From: Bacillota bacterium
GTDB taxonomy: Bacteria; Bacillota; Bacilli; Bacillales; Cytobacillaceae
Length of the DNA stretch: 17,127 nucleotides
Assembly (NCBI GenBank): GCA_023387295.1
Contig: JAEWIG010000385.1
Coordinates: 1-17,127 of the forward strand
Direction of reading: 5' to 3'
Shown: positions 7,996-14,587 of the stretch, one piece after another
Layout of the letters: each line of letters starts with the position of its first letter
Position numbering within the stretch: the first letter of the stretch is position 1
Made by a program: the position numbers and the translations under genes
The notes under the pieces: model-generated
Told to the model about the DNA's origin: nothing
The model's input: the letters and a program-made list of their open reading frames with translations, nothing else
Databases searched by the model: none

Positions 7996-8021
7996 AAAAA
8001 AAAGGAAAAGTCTTTTTTACC
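7996..8021 (-). terminator. Weak candidate terminator between the epimerase-like gene and med
   Basis: On the minus strand a 6-bp stem (GG and AAAA pairing with TTTT and CC, one bulged base, 5-nt loop) is followed by eight T residues. The stem is weak, so it may be only a partial terminator or a chance A/T structure. The 143-nt gap before med shows no other clear signal. Confidence 0.3.
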
Positions 8022-8034
8022 ATATTAGTAAAAA

Positions 8035-8850
8035 TTACCCTTTTGATAAAAAGATTATATGCTTTTTCTGCTCTTCCATTCCTTTAGAAATGAATTGACT
8101 ACTTTTTACAATCTTCATTGTTATATCCTTCGTTTCAATCACACTGTTTTTTTCTTGGAAGGAGATTTCCTTTAATGGGATAGCGAGAAATTGTGCACAT
8201 TTTAGCCATTGGTCCTCTGTTTCACTTTTTAGGAGGTACGAAGCAACAGGATTGTCGATAAGGTTAAGAGATGTATTAACAACATCATCGATATAGATGG
8301 CATCATGAGTCCATTCTCTCTCATTTAAGCAAAGCTTTTCTACTTTATGAAGTTTTTTTAGAAGGGCTTGTTGGTACAGAAAGATATTAGACTGCCACGG
8401 ACCATATATTGTAGGAAGGTAAATACGATAACAAGGAAATCCTTGAAGAAACTTGAAATTCCCTTGCTCTGTTGGTGATAACCATTGAACAGGAAGAAGC
8501 ATGATAATGGAAGAATTCGTCTCTTTTATTACTTGTAAATTTCTTCGAAAAAAATCTTCTACTAGGCTATGCTTATTAAAGAATCCAGCCTGCTTTCTTA
8601 TATAAAAATCATAGTAATCAATAATCACAACTGTTTGCTCGACAATATTAGCAAGTGGTAGCCACTGCTCCATTTCAACTTCACTAAAATTCGCATTTCT
8701 TCCGATTGTCAAACGCTTATCTATCATATAGTCCTCATTTTCTTGTTGAGAGTCGTTAATTCCTACTACTTCCATTCCTTTTTCAAGCAAACTCATACAA
8801 AAATGAAAGCCCACAAATTCAAACGTTCCAAAAATAACTGCCTTGTCCAT
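8035..8850 (-). CDS. Degenerate NAD(P)-dependent epimerase/dehydratase-like protein
   Basis: A 271-residue protein that looks like an extended short-chain dehydrogenase/epimerase. The N-terminal beta-alpha-beta (AVIFGTFEFVGFHFC) keeps two glycines of GxxGxxG but has Glu11 in place of the middle one. The C-terminal half has YRIYLPTIYGPWQ, typical of sugar-nucleotide epimerases, and DAIYIDDVV, a common later motif. No catalytic YxxxK is visible where expected, so the enzyme may be inactive or a binding protein. The frame is open to 8967, but the ATG at 8850 has a strong AGGAGGG at 8858-8864 and begins at the Rossmann strand, so I prefer it. It lies between yjzD (divergent) and med, as the yjaU/yjaV region does in B. 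subtilis. Its role is unknown; a competence or envelope link would be inference only. Confidence 0.75.
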   Translation of the reverse strand: MDKAVIFGTFEFVGFHFCMSLLEKGMEVVGINDSQQENEDYMIDKRLTIGRNANFSEVEMEQWLPLANIVEQTVVIIDYYDFYIRKQAGFFNKHSLVEDFFRRNLQVIKETNSSIIMLLPVQWLSPTEQGNFKFLQGFPCYRIYLPTIYGPWQSNIFLYQQALLKKLHKVEKLCLNEREWTHDAIYIDDVVNTSLNLIDNPVASYLLKSETEDQWLKCAQFLAIPLKEISFQEKNSVIETKDITMKIVKSSQFISKGMEEQKKHIIFLSKG

Positions 8851-8970
8851 AATGAAGCCCTCCTGAACTATATCGCAAATTAACGGGCGGTTGACCCACA
8901 CTAATTGAAGTTTCACTTTATCAGTGTATCCTATGCGGTAAAACGGAACTTTATTTCTTAATACCACATG

Positions 8971-8999
8971 TTTATAAATTTATTAGGTTATGTTAAGAT
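8971..8999 (+). promoter_or_regulatory. Candidate promoter of yjzD
   Basis: TTTATA is followed after 17 nt by TAAGAT, with TG one base ahead of the -10 (extended -10 pattern TGnTAAGAT). The predicted start is near 9006, about 27 nt before the yjzD ATG. The 8851-9032 gap must also hold the promoter of the divergent epimerase-like gene, but no clear match was found for it. Confidence 0.45.
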
Positions 9000-9032
9000 T
9001 AATAGGGATTTTATTTTGCTGAGGTGAAAACG

Positions 9033-9224
9033 ATGAAATACTTAGTTACATTTTTTTGGACATTTCTTCTAGTTCAAATGGCCACTTATGTTGTAAGCTC
9101 TATGATAGGCATTGGTTTTGATTTTCAAACTGGTTCAATCCTAGCTGTTGTATTTACAATTTTACTTTTTGTCCTTTCAGCTATTATTCCTGAAGGTCCA
9201 AGTGAAAAAGAAGCCATTCACTAA
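9033..9224 (+). CDS. yjzD: Small two-helix membrane protein YjzD (DUF2929)
   Basis: A 63-residue predicted membrane protein of unknown function. It has two hydrophobic helices, roughly residues 4-27 (LVTFFWTFLLVQMATYVVSSM) and 35-55, and a short charged tail. The sequence and position match the YjzD/DUF2929 family of bacilli. A GTG three codons earlier (9024) is in frame, but GAGGTGA (9021-9027) overlaps it and serves well as the Shine-Dalgarno site for the ATG at 9033, so the ATG is the likely start. It is the only plus-strand gene in the window. It diverges from the epimerase-like gene and converges on clpB, sharing a terminator with it. Confidence 0.88.
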   Translation: MKYLVTFFWTFLLVQMATYVVSSMIGIGFDFQTGSILAVVFTILLFVLSAIIPEGPSEKEAIH

Positions 9225-9231
9225 GAGAAGC

Positions 9232-9275
9232 AATAAAAATGAGGGTATCCTTGACTGGATACCCTCATTTTTATT
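9232..9275. terminator. Bidirectional terminator shared by yjzD and clpB
   Basis: A perfect 19-bp inverted repeat (9232-9250 and 9257-9275) with a 6-nt loop has T-runs on both strands (TTTTTATT each way). The clpB stop codon at 9271-9273 lies inside one arm, so the gene ends within its own terminator. It stops the convergent yjzD and clpB transcripts. Confidence 0.95.
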
Positions 9276-11871
9276 GAATTTGGAGTTCAATTTCTCCGTT
9301 GTTCACTGTAATAAATACCTTGCTAAAATCTGTGATTTTACCAGCAATAATCTTCCGCGCTAATTTTGTTTCGACATTTCTTTGAATATACCGCTTTAAT
9401 GGCCGTGCCCCATAGACTGGGTCAAAACCACTTTCTGCAATGAATTCTTTAGCAGCTTCATCAATCGTTAACTCAATATGCTGATTTGTTAATCTATCCT
9501 GTAGCTCTTTTACAAGCTTTGTAACAATTTCTTTAATTTCCTTTAAGGCTAATGGCTTAAATAATGTGATCTCATCAACTCGATTTAGAAACTCAGGTCG
9601 AAAATGTCCACTTAAGTGTTGCATCACTTTATTCCTAGTTTCTTCATTTATATACTCTTCTTCTTCAACGCGGTCAAGCAACAATTGTGAACCAATATTA
9701 GAGGTCATAATAATGACAGTGTTTTTAAAATCTACTGTCCGTCCTTGAGAATCTGTAATCCTTCCATCATCGAGCATTTGCAATAGGATATTAAATACTT
9801 CAGGATGTGCTTTTTCAATTTCATCTAGAAGGATGACTGAATACGGCTTTCTTCTGACTGCTTCTGTTAATTGCCCACCTTCTTCGTAACCAACATAGCC
9901 TGGAGGAGCCCCGATTAACCTTGAAACAGCATGCTTCTCCATGTATTCAGACATATCGATGCGAATAATCTGTTCTTCACTATCAAATAAACTTTGTGCT
10001 AAGGCCTTTGCAAGCTCTGTCTTTCCTACCCCTGTTGGGCCTAAAAATATAAAGGAGCCTATTGGACGGTTCGGGTCTTTAATTCCTGCTCTCGCTCGAA
10101 GAACTGCATCAGATACTAGCTGAACGGCTTCATCTTGTCCGATTACTCGCTCATGAAGGATGCTTTCAAGGCGAAGCAGCTTCTCTCTCTCTCCTTCAAC
10201 AAGCTTTGCAACTGGAATGCCCGTCCACCTTGCAACAATGCCGGCAATTTCCTCCTCCGTTACCTCTTCCTTCAAAAGACGATCTCCACTAGTATTATTC
10301 ACTTCACTCTCAAGTACTTTTAGTTCCTTTTCAAGTTCTGGAATCCTACCGTGACGAAGCTCAGCAGCTTTATTTAAATTATATTCATTTTCAGCTGTTT
10401 CAAGTTCACGACGCAATTTCTCTAAGTTCTCTCTTTTTTCTTGTACTTTTTGAATTGCTTCTTTCTCTAACTGCCATTTTGCTGTCATGGACCCTGCATT
10501 TTCCTTCTGCTCAGCCAGTTCCTTTTGTAAAAGAAGTAATCTCGCTTTACTTGCTTCATCACTTTCTTTCATTAATGCCGCTTCTTCAATTTCAAGCTGC
10601 ATAACTCGTCTTGTTACTTCATCCAGTTCAGAAGGCATAGAATCAATTTCTGTTCGAATCATCGCACAAGCCTCATCCACTAAGTCAATCGCCTTATCTG
10701 GCAAAAAACGGTCTGAAATATAGCGATCTGATAAGGTAACGGCAGCAACGAGAGCACGATCATGAATATTAACCCCATGATGAATTTCATATCTTTCCTT
10801 CAAACCACGCAAAATAGAAATCGAATCTTCCACGTCTGGTTCTTGGACTAATACTTGCTGGAATCGTCGTTCTAGCGCAGGATCCTTCTCAATATATCTT
10901 CGGTGTTCATCAAGTGTTGTCGCACCGATACAATGTAGTTCCCCACGTGCAAGCATTGGTTTAAGCATATTTCCAGCATCCATTGCCCCATCTGTTTTGC
11001 CTGCGCCCACAATCGTATGAATCTCATCAATGAATAGGAGAATTCTTCCTTCACTCTTTTTTACTTCATTTAAAACAGCTTTTAACCTTTCTTCGAATTC
11101 TCCTCTAAACTTTGCTCCTGCGATTAATGCACTCATATCTAAGGAAAAGATGGTTTTATCCTTTAAACCCTCAGGAACATCTTTACGCACTATTCTTTGT
11201 GCAAGCCCCTCTACAATGGCGGTTTTCCCGACACCCGGCTCACCAATCAATACAGGATTGTTTTTAGTTTTTCGGGAAAGAATCCGAATAACATTTCTAA
11301 TTTCACTATCTCTTCCGATAACAGGATCTATCTTTCCTGCTCTTACTTCTTCTACTAAATCTCTTCCATACTTCTTTAATGCTTCATAGGTTGCTTCTGG
11401 ATTTTGGGATGTCACTTTTTGATTCCCCCTTATTTCACTTATTGCTTGTTCAAGCTTAGCCCGGTTTACTCCTTCTGCTGTTAAAATATTCGCTATCTCT
11501 GAATGCTGTATGTTAACTGACGCTAATAAAACATGCTCGACCGATAAATATTCATCTCCAAATTTTTTCATGATTGCTTCTGCTTCAGCTAACAGTCGCT
11601 GAAGAGTTCCTGTAATATATAGCTTGCCTTGTTCAATTCCACTTCCAGTAACCTGTGGTTTTTTCTGTAATAAATTGTTTAAAACGCTAATGAACTTTTC
11701 AGTGGAAAGCTTTACTTTTTTAAGTATAGAAGCAAGCAGACTATTTTCTTGCTCTAATAGCGCAATAAACAAATGGATATCATCAACTTCTTGATGCTGA
11801 TTACGAATCGCTATCGTTTGGGCATTCATTATGGCATCTTGCATCTGCTCTGTCATCCTATTTAAGTCCAT
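9271..11871 (-). CDS. clpB: ATP-dependent disaggregase chaperone ClpB
   Basis: An 866-residue Hsp100 disaggregase, full length, which with DnaK extracts proteins from aggregates in the cytoplasm. Domain order is an N-terminal Clp repeat domain (to about 145), AAA-1 with Walker A GEPGVGKT (210-217), Walker B ILLFIDE (277-283) and arginine fingers in ALERRF, then the coiled-coil M domain (about 405-525). AAA-2 follows with Walker A GPTGVGKT (611-618), pore loop GYVGYEEGG and FRPEFLNR. The long M domain and absence of an IGF-type ClpP loop separate it from ClpC. The first pore loop reads GAKFRGEFE, with Phe where Tyr is usual. The ATG at 11871 follows GAGGAGG. A CtsR box and an extended -10 promoter lie just upstream, so heat-shock control is expected. 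B. subtilis lacks clpB at this place. Confidence 0.98.
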   Translation of the reverse strand: MDLNRMTEQMQDAIMNAQTIAIRNQHQEVDDIHLFIALLEQENSLLASILKKVKLSTEKFISVLNNLLQKKPQVTGSGIEQGKLYITGTLQRLLAEAEAIMKKFGDEYLSVEHVLLASVNIQHSEIANILTAEGVNRAKLEQAISEIRGNQKVTSQNPEATYEALKKYGRDLVEEVRAGKIDPVIGRDSEIRNVIRILSRKTKNNPVLIGEPGVGKTAIVEGLAQRIVRKDVPEGLKDKTIFSLDMSALIAGAKFRGEFEERLKAVLNEVKKSEGRILLFIDEIHTIVGAGKTDGAMDAGNMLKPMLARGELHCIGATTLDEHRRYIEKDPALERRFQQVLVQEPDVEDSISILRGLKERYEIHHGVNIHDRALVAAVTLSDRYISDRFLPDKAIDLVDEACAMIRTEIDSMPSELDEVTRRVMQLEIEEAALMKESDEASKARLLLLQKELAEQKENAGSMTAKWQLEKEAIQKVQEKRENLEKLRRELETAENEYNLNKAAELRHGRIPELEKELKVLESEVNNTSGDRLLKEEVTEEEIAGIVARWTGIPVAKLVEGEREKLLRLESILHERVIGQDEAVQLVSDAVLRARAGIKDPNRPIGSFIFLGPTGVGKTELAKALAQSLFDSEEQIIRIDMSEYMEKHAVSRLIGAPPGYVGYEEGGQLTEAVRRKPYSVILLDEIEKAHPEVFNILLQMLDDGRITDSQGRTVDFKNTVIIMTSNIGSQLLLDRVEEEEYINEETRNKVMQHLSGHFRPEFLNRVDEITLFKPLALKEIKEIVTKLVKELQDRLTNQHIELTIDEAAKEFIAESGFDPVYGARPLKRYIQRNVETKLARKIIAGKITDFSKVFITVNNGEIELQIQ

Positions 11872-11885
11872 GCTTTAGCCTCCTC

Positions 11886-11902
11886 TTTGACCTTTCTTGA
11901 CC
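11886..11902 (-). promoter_or_regulatory. CtsR operator of clpB
   Basis: The minus strand reads GGTCAAG-AAA-GGTCAAA, a direct heptad repeat with 3-nt spacing. It matches the CtsR consensus RGTCAAANANRGTCAAA with one mismatch. It lies between the -10 element and the Shine-Dalgarno site, where bound CtsR would cover the transcription start. CtsR is the repressor of class III heat-shock (clp) genes in Gram-positive bacteria. Confidence 0.9.
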
Positions 11903-11911
11903 TTTGAATTC

Positions 11912-11939
11912 ATTATAACATATGAAAAACCATCCACAA
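11912..11939 (-). promoter_or_regulatory. Promoter of clpB (extended -10)
   Basis: On the minus strand there is TGTTATAAT, a perfect -10 with the extended TGn motif. A poor -35 (TTGTGG at 16-nt spacing or TTTGTG at 17 nt) lies upstream. The -35 region overlaps the yjzC terminator hairpin, so promoter and terminator share DNA. Confidence 0.7.
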
Positions 11940-11949
11940 AGGGATGGCT
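11925..11949 (-). terminator. Rho-independent terminator upstream of clpB
   Basis: On the minus strand CCATCC, a 6-nt loop and GGATGG (11930-11935 with 11942-11947) are extended by one G-T and one A-T pair and followed by five T residues. It would end transcripts from yjzC/argF and insulate clpB. Confidence 0.8.
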
Positions 11950-11962
11950 CAATTTTATCTAC

Positions 11963-12051
11963 GTAAAAAATCGTCATCGGATTCATTGAACAAGCCTCGA
12001 CGTGAACGAAGTAGTCGCAAGCGCAGTGAAGTGAAGCCGATGACCTTTTAC
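11963..12051. repeat. Hairpin-bounded intergenic element of unknown nature
   Basis: GTCATCGG (11973-11980) and CCGATGAC (12037-12044) form perfect 8-bp inverted arms 56 nt apart. GTAAAA (11963-11968) and TTTTAC (12046-12051) extend the pairing outward. The 56-nt centre is about 48% G+C, clearly richer than its surroundings, and has repeated GTGAA units plus a CGAC/GTCG pair. No reading frame of note crosses it. On the minus strand the outer right arm ends in a T-run, so it could terminate yjzC transcripts. It could also be a dispersed hairpin repeat or a structured RNA. The evidence is structural only. Confidence 0.5.
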
Positions 12052-12068
12052 ATATAGTTTATGATTCG

Positions 12069-12248
12069 TTACGGTTTTCTTTGATAGGTCCATACTCGAT
12101 TGTGATTAGAGTTTTCTGGAAAACGGTCTCCAGCCTTGAGCTTTATCATTTGTGGATTTTTTACATTACTACCTGTTTCGCCTTCCTCAATATAAACTCC
12201 ATTGTTTGGTGCGTGCTGTCCGGCTTTAAATTGACGATTTTGTCCCAT
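12069..12248 (-). CDS. yjzC: Small YjzC-family protein
   Basis: A 59-residue soluble protein matching the YjzC family of bacilli, whose function is unknown. It begins MGQNRQFKAGQHAPNNGVYIE and ends NRVWTYQRKP. It is polar, Gly/Asn rich, basic near the C-terminus, and has no membrane segment, signal peptide or cysteines. The gene lies 80 nt after argF on the same strand, as yjzC follows argF in B. subtilis, which strongly supports its identity. The ATG at 12248 has AAGGAG at 12259-12264 with ten bases between. Part of this site is in the right arm of a 10-bp inverted repeat (12261-12301), so ribosome access may be affected by RNA folding. No separate promoter was evident, so it may rely on argF read-through. 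Confidence 0.88.
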   Translation of the reverse strand: MGQNRQFKAGQHAPNNGVYIEEGETGSNVKNPQMIKLKAGDRFPENSNHNRVWTYQRKP

Positions 12249-12260
12249 ATAAAAATCACT

Positions 12261-12301
12261 CCTTCATTGGTGATTAACATTTTTATTATTTCCAATGAAG
12301 G
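12261..12301 (-). promoter_or_regulatory. Inverted repeat overlapping the yjzC Shine-Dalgarno site
   Basis: Perfect 10-bp arms CCTTCATTGG and CCAATGAAGG are separated by 21 nt. In the minus-strand RNA the second arm supplies AAGG of the yjzC AAGGAG site, and a T-run (12252-12256 region) follows a few bases later. It could hide the ribosome site, act as a poor terminator after argF, or bind a protein as DNA. Confidence 0.5.
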
Positions 12302-12328
12302 CTTTTACATGAATGAATTTTTATCCAG

Positions 12329-13285
12329 CTATAATATTTCTGAAAGCAATGCTTTTTGCACATGTAGTCTATTTTCTGCTTGTTGAAATACAGCAGAATT
12401 TGATCCATCTATGACACTTGCAGAGACTTCCTCACCTCTATGAGCTGGCAAACAATGAAGGAAAACGAAATCATGCTTCGCATTTTCAACCAATTCATCA
12501 TTAACTTGAAAATTCCGGAAATTATTCAATCGTTTTTCATTCTCTGCTTCCTGCCCCATACTCGTCCAGACATCTGTATAGATTGCATCCGCACCTTTTA
12601 CCGCTTCTATAGCATCATTCGTTATCACAATTTTCGCCCCACTTTCTGCTGCAAAGTGGTGTGCTTGACTAACCACTTTACTGTTAGGCTCATATCCCAC
12701 AGGGGTAGCAATCGTAATATCCATCCCTAGTTTTGCAGAGGCAATCATTAAGGAATGAGCAACATTATTCCCATCTCCTACATAAACAAGCTTTTGACCA
12801 ACTAACTCTCCTTTTTTCTCCAATATCGTCAGTAGATCTGCAAGCGCTTGGCATGGATGGTATAGGTCGGTAAGTCCATTGATAACAGGAATTGTTGCAT
12901 GATAAGCTAGTTCCTCTATCATTTGATGAGAAAACGTTCGAATCATTATGGCATCTATATAGCTAGAAAGTACCTTTGCGGTGTCCGCGATCGATTCACC
13001 TCTGCCTAGCTGAAGGTCTTGGCTATTTAAGTATAAGGCCTGACCGCCAAGTTGAAGCATCCCTGCTTCAAATGATACCCTTGTTCGAGTGGATGATTTT
13101 TCAAATATCATCCCTAATATTTTCCCCTTAAGTGGTTCAATATTATCGCCAAGTAATGAAGCGGTTTTCATTTTTTTTGCTTTTAGTAGTAATCCGTAAA
13201 TAACCTGTGGTGAAAAATCAGCTAATGTTAAAAAATCTTTGCCTTTAATATTTAATTTTGTTTCAGTAATGGGGAAGGATATCAT
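12329..13285 (-). CDS. argF: Ornithine carbamoyltransferase (ArgF)
   Basis: This enzyme transfers the carbamoyl group from carbamoyl phosphate to ornithine, making citrulline in the arginine pathway. The protein has 318 residues, normal length. The carbamoyl phosphate site STRTR (65-69), HPCQ (143-146), the ornithine-site DVWTSMG (238-244) and the catalytic HCLPAH (277-282) are all present. The ATG at 13285 follows AGGAGAG at a slightly long spacing. It is the last arg gene of the cluster, but lies 144 nt from argD with ARG-box-like operators and a TATAAT between them, so partial independent control by AhrC is likely. In B. subtilis carAB sits between argD and argF; here there is nothing. It is an anabolic rather than catabolic enzyme by context. 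Confidence 0.97.
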   Translation of the reverse strand: MISFPITETKLNIKGKDFLTLADFSPQVIYGLLLKAKKMKTASLLGDNIEPLKGKILGMIFEKSSTRTRVSFEAGMLQLGGQALYLNSQDLQLGRGESIADTAKVLSSYIDAIMIRTFSHQMIEELAYHATIPVINGLTDLYHPCQALADLLTILEKKGELVGQKLVYVGDGNNVAHSLMIASAKLGMDITIATPVGYEPNSKVVSQAHHFAAESGAKIVITNDAIEAVKGADAIYTDVWTSMGQEAENEKRLNNFRNFQVNDELVENAKHDFVFLHCLPAHRGEEVSASVIDGSNSAVFQQAENRLHVQKALLSEIL

Positions 13286-13372
13286 AAATTCTTCACTCTC
13301 CTAATTTTTTTATTTCAAATAATGATCATTTATTTCCTTTTTCGACAAATCTTATTTCCCAAGCAATACTTA

Positions 13373-13410
13373 GTTGAATAAATATAAATTATAATTGATT
13401 TTTATGCATA
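13373..13410 (-). promoter_or_regulatory. Tandem ARG boxes (AhrC/ArgR sites) upstream of argF
   Basis: Two 18-bp sites lie 2 bp apart. On the minus strand they read TATGCATAAAAATCAATT (13410-13393) and AATTTATATTTATTCAAC (13390-13373). Against TNTGNATWWWWATNCANA they have two and three mismatches. Paired boxes with a short spacer are the usual ArgR/AhrC arrangement. They flank a perfect TATAAT, so binding should control argF transcription. Confidence 0.7.
13388..13393 (-). promoter_or_regulatory. Candidate -10 element for argF
   Basis: A perfect TATAAT on the minus strand lies between and partly inside the two ARG boxes. No good -35 hexamer is found at 16-18 nt, so activity may be weak or dependent on another factor. 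Confidence 0.4.
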
Positions 13411-13429
13411 GTTTTGATAAAGAATCAGC

Positions 13430-14587
13430 CTAGACGGCTGTTTTGGAGTGTTTATTAAAAACAGTTGAAATAATATTTACTGCTTCATCTATTTCTTCTT
13501 TCGTTACTGTTAAAGCCGGTAGGAATCTTATTACATTTGTTCCTGCAGGAAGAACCAATAGACCGTCTGCTCGTAATTCCTTTAAGATAGCGGGAAGGTC
13601 AAGAGTTGTTTCTATTCCCAACATCATTCCTAGCCACTTTATCGTTTTGAGCGTAGGTAGAGAACTTAGCTTCTCTGAAAGCTGCTCGAATAAATAATTG
13701 CTGTTTTCTTGAACATTAGCTAAAAATTCTTGCTGAAAAATGGTTTCCATTGTTGCAATTGCTGCTGCAATTGCAAGTGGGTTTCCTCCAAAGGTTGAAC
13801 CATGGCTTCCTGGATTAAATACATCTTCGAGCGCTTTTTTTCCGATAACTGCCCCGATTGGTAAGCCATTGCCTAACCCCTTTGCTGAAGTAATAATATC
13901 GGGGGATAGTTCAAAATGCTGAAATGCAAATGGCTTCCCAGTTCGACCCATTCCCGTTTGAATTTCATCAATAATGAGGAGAGCTCCATTTTCTTTACAA
14001 ACCTTCTCCACCACTGTTAAAAAGGCTTCCTCCGCGAGATTAATTCCACCTTCTCCCTGAACAACTTCAAGCATGACAGCGGCTGTTTCAGTATCAATTT
14101 CATTTTGTAAAGCTGCTATATCATTAAATGGGAGATAAACAAATGTTTCAAGCATCGGTCCAAAGCCTGTTTTTATTTTCTCCTGACCCGTTGCTGACAT
14201 TGTTGCGAATGTGCGGCCGTGAAAGGAGTTAACAAACGTAATGAATTTTTTTCGTCCTGTTGCTTTTCTTGCGAGCTTAATGGCAGCTTCATTGGCTTCT
14301 GCCCCACTATTTGTAAAAAACACTAAATCCATATTAGCTGCGTTTGCTAACAGCTTTGCAGCACGTTCTTGCTCACCTTGAACAAATAAATTAGACACAT
14401 GCCAAAAGCGGTTAAGCTGAGTACTTATCGCTTCTTGGACAACTTCAGGTCGATGACCAAGATTGCAAACCCCTATTCCCGATGTAAAGTCTAAATAGCG
14501 TTTTCCATCTTTTCCGATAAGAATACTCCCTTTTGCATAATCTGGTTCTACTTCCCATCGAGAATAGGTCGGAAATAAATGACTCAT
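13430..14587 (-). CDS. argD: Acetylornithine aminotransferase (ArgD)
   Basis: A PLP-dependent class III aminotransferase that converts N-acetylglutamate semialdehyde to N-acetylornithine, using glutamate as amino donor. The protein has 385 residues, normal for ArgD. The PLP lysine is Lys236 in SAKGLGNG, the ring-nitrogen aspartate is Asp207 in IIDEIQTGMGRTG, and the phosphate-site GAEANE (95-100) and FHGRT (122-126) are present. Its ATG overlaps the argB stop codon as ATGA, so translation is probably coupled. The stop lies within the loop of a small CAGCC/GGCTG hairpin, which lacks a proper T-run and is not a convincing terminator. Ornithine aminotransferases are related, but the arg context fixes the assignment. 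Confidence 0.97.
   Translation of the reverse strand: MSHLFPTYSRWEVEPDYAKGSILIGKDGKRYLDFTSGIGVCNLGHRPEVVQEAISTQLNRFWHVSNLFVQGEQERAAKLLANAANMDLVFFTNSGAEANEAAIKLARKATGRKKFITFVNSFHGRTFATMSATGQEKIKTGFGPMLETFVYLPFNDIAALQNEIDTETAAVMLEVVQGEGGINLAEEAFLTVVEKVCKENGALLIIDEIQTGMGRTGKPFAFQHFELSPDIITSAKGLGNGLPIGAVIGKKALEDVFNPGSHGSTFGGNPLAIAAAIATMETIFQQEFLANVQENSNYLFEQLSEKLSSLPTLKTIKWLGMMLGIETTLDLPAILKELRADGLLVLPAGTNVIRFLPALTVTKEEIDEAVNIISTVFNKHSKTAV

Noticed and set aside
7892..8023. Longer Med with a 44-residue N-terminal extension starting at 8023
   Set aside because: The extension would place the lipoprotein signal in the middle of the protein; the ATG at 7891 has a good ribosome site and a proper signal peptide.
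8851..8967. Longer epimerase-like protein starting at 8967
   Set aside because: The strong AGGAGGG site at 8858-8864 and the Rossmann strand right after the ATG at 8850 favour the shorter form.
13425..13440. CAGCC/GGCTG hairpin at the end of argD as a terminator
   Set aside because: The stem is five base pairs, includes the stop codon in its loop, and is not followed by a T-run.
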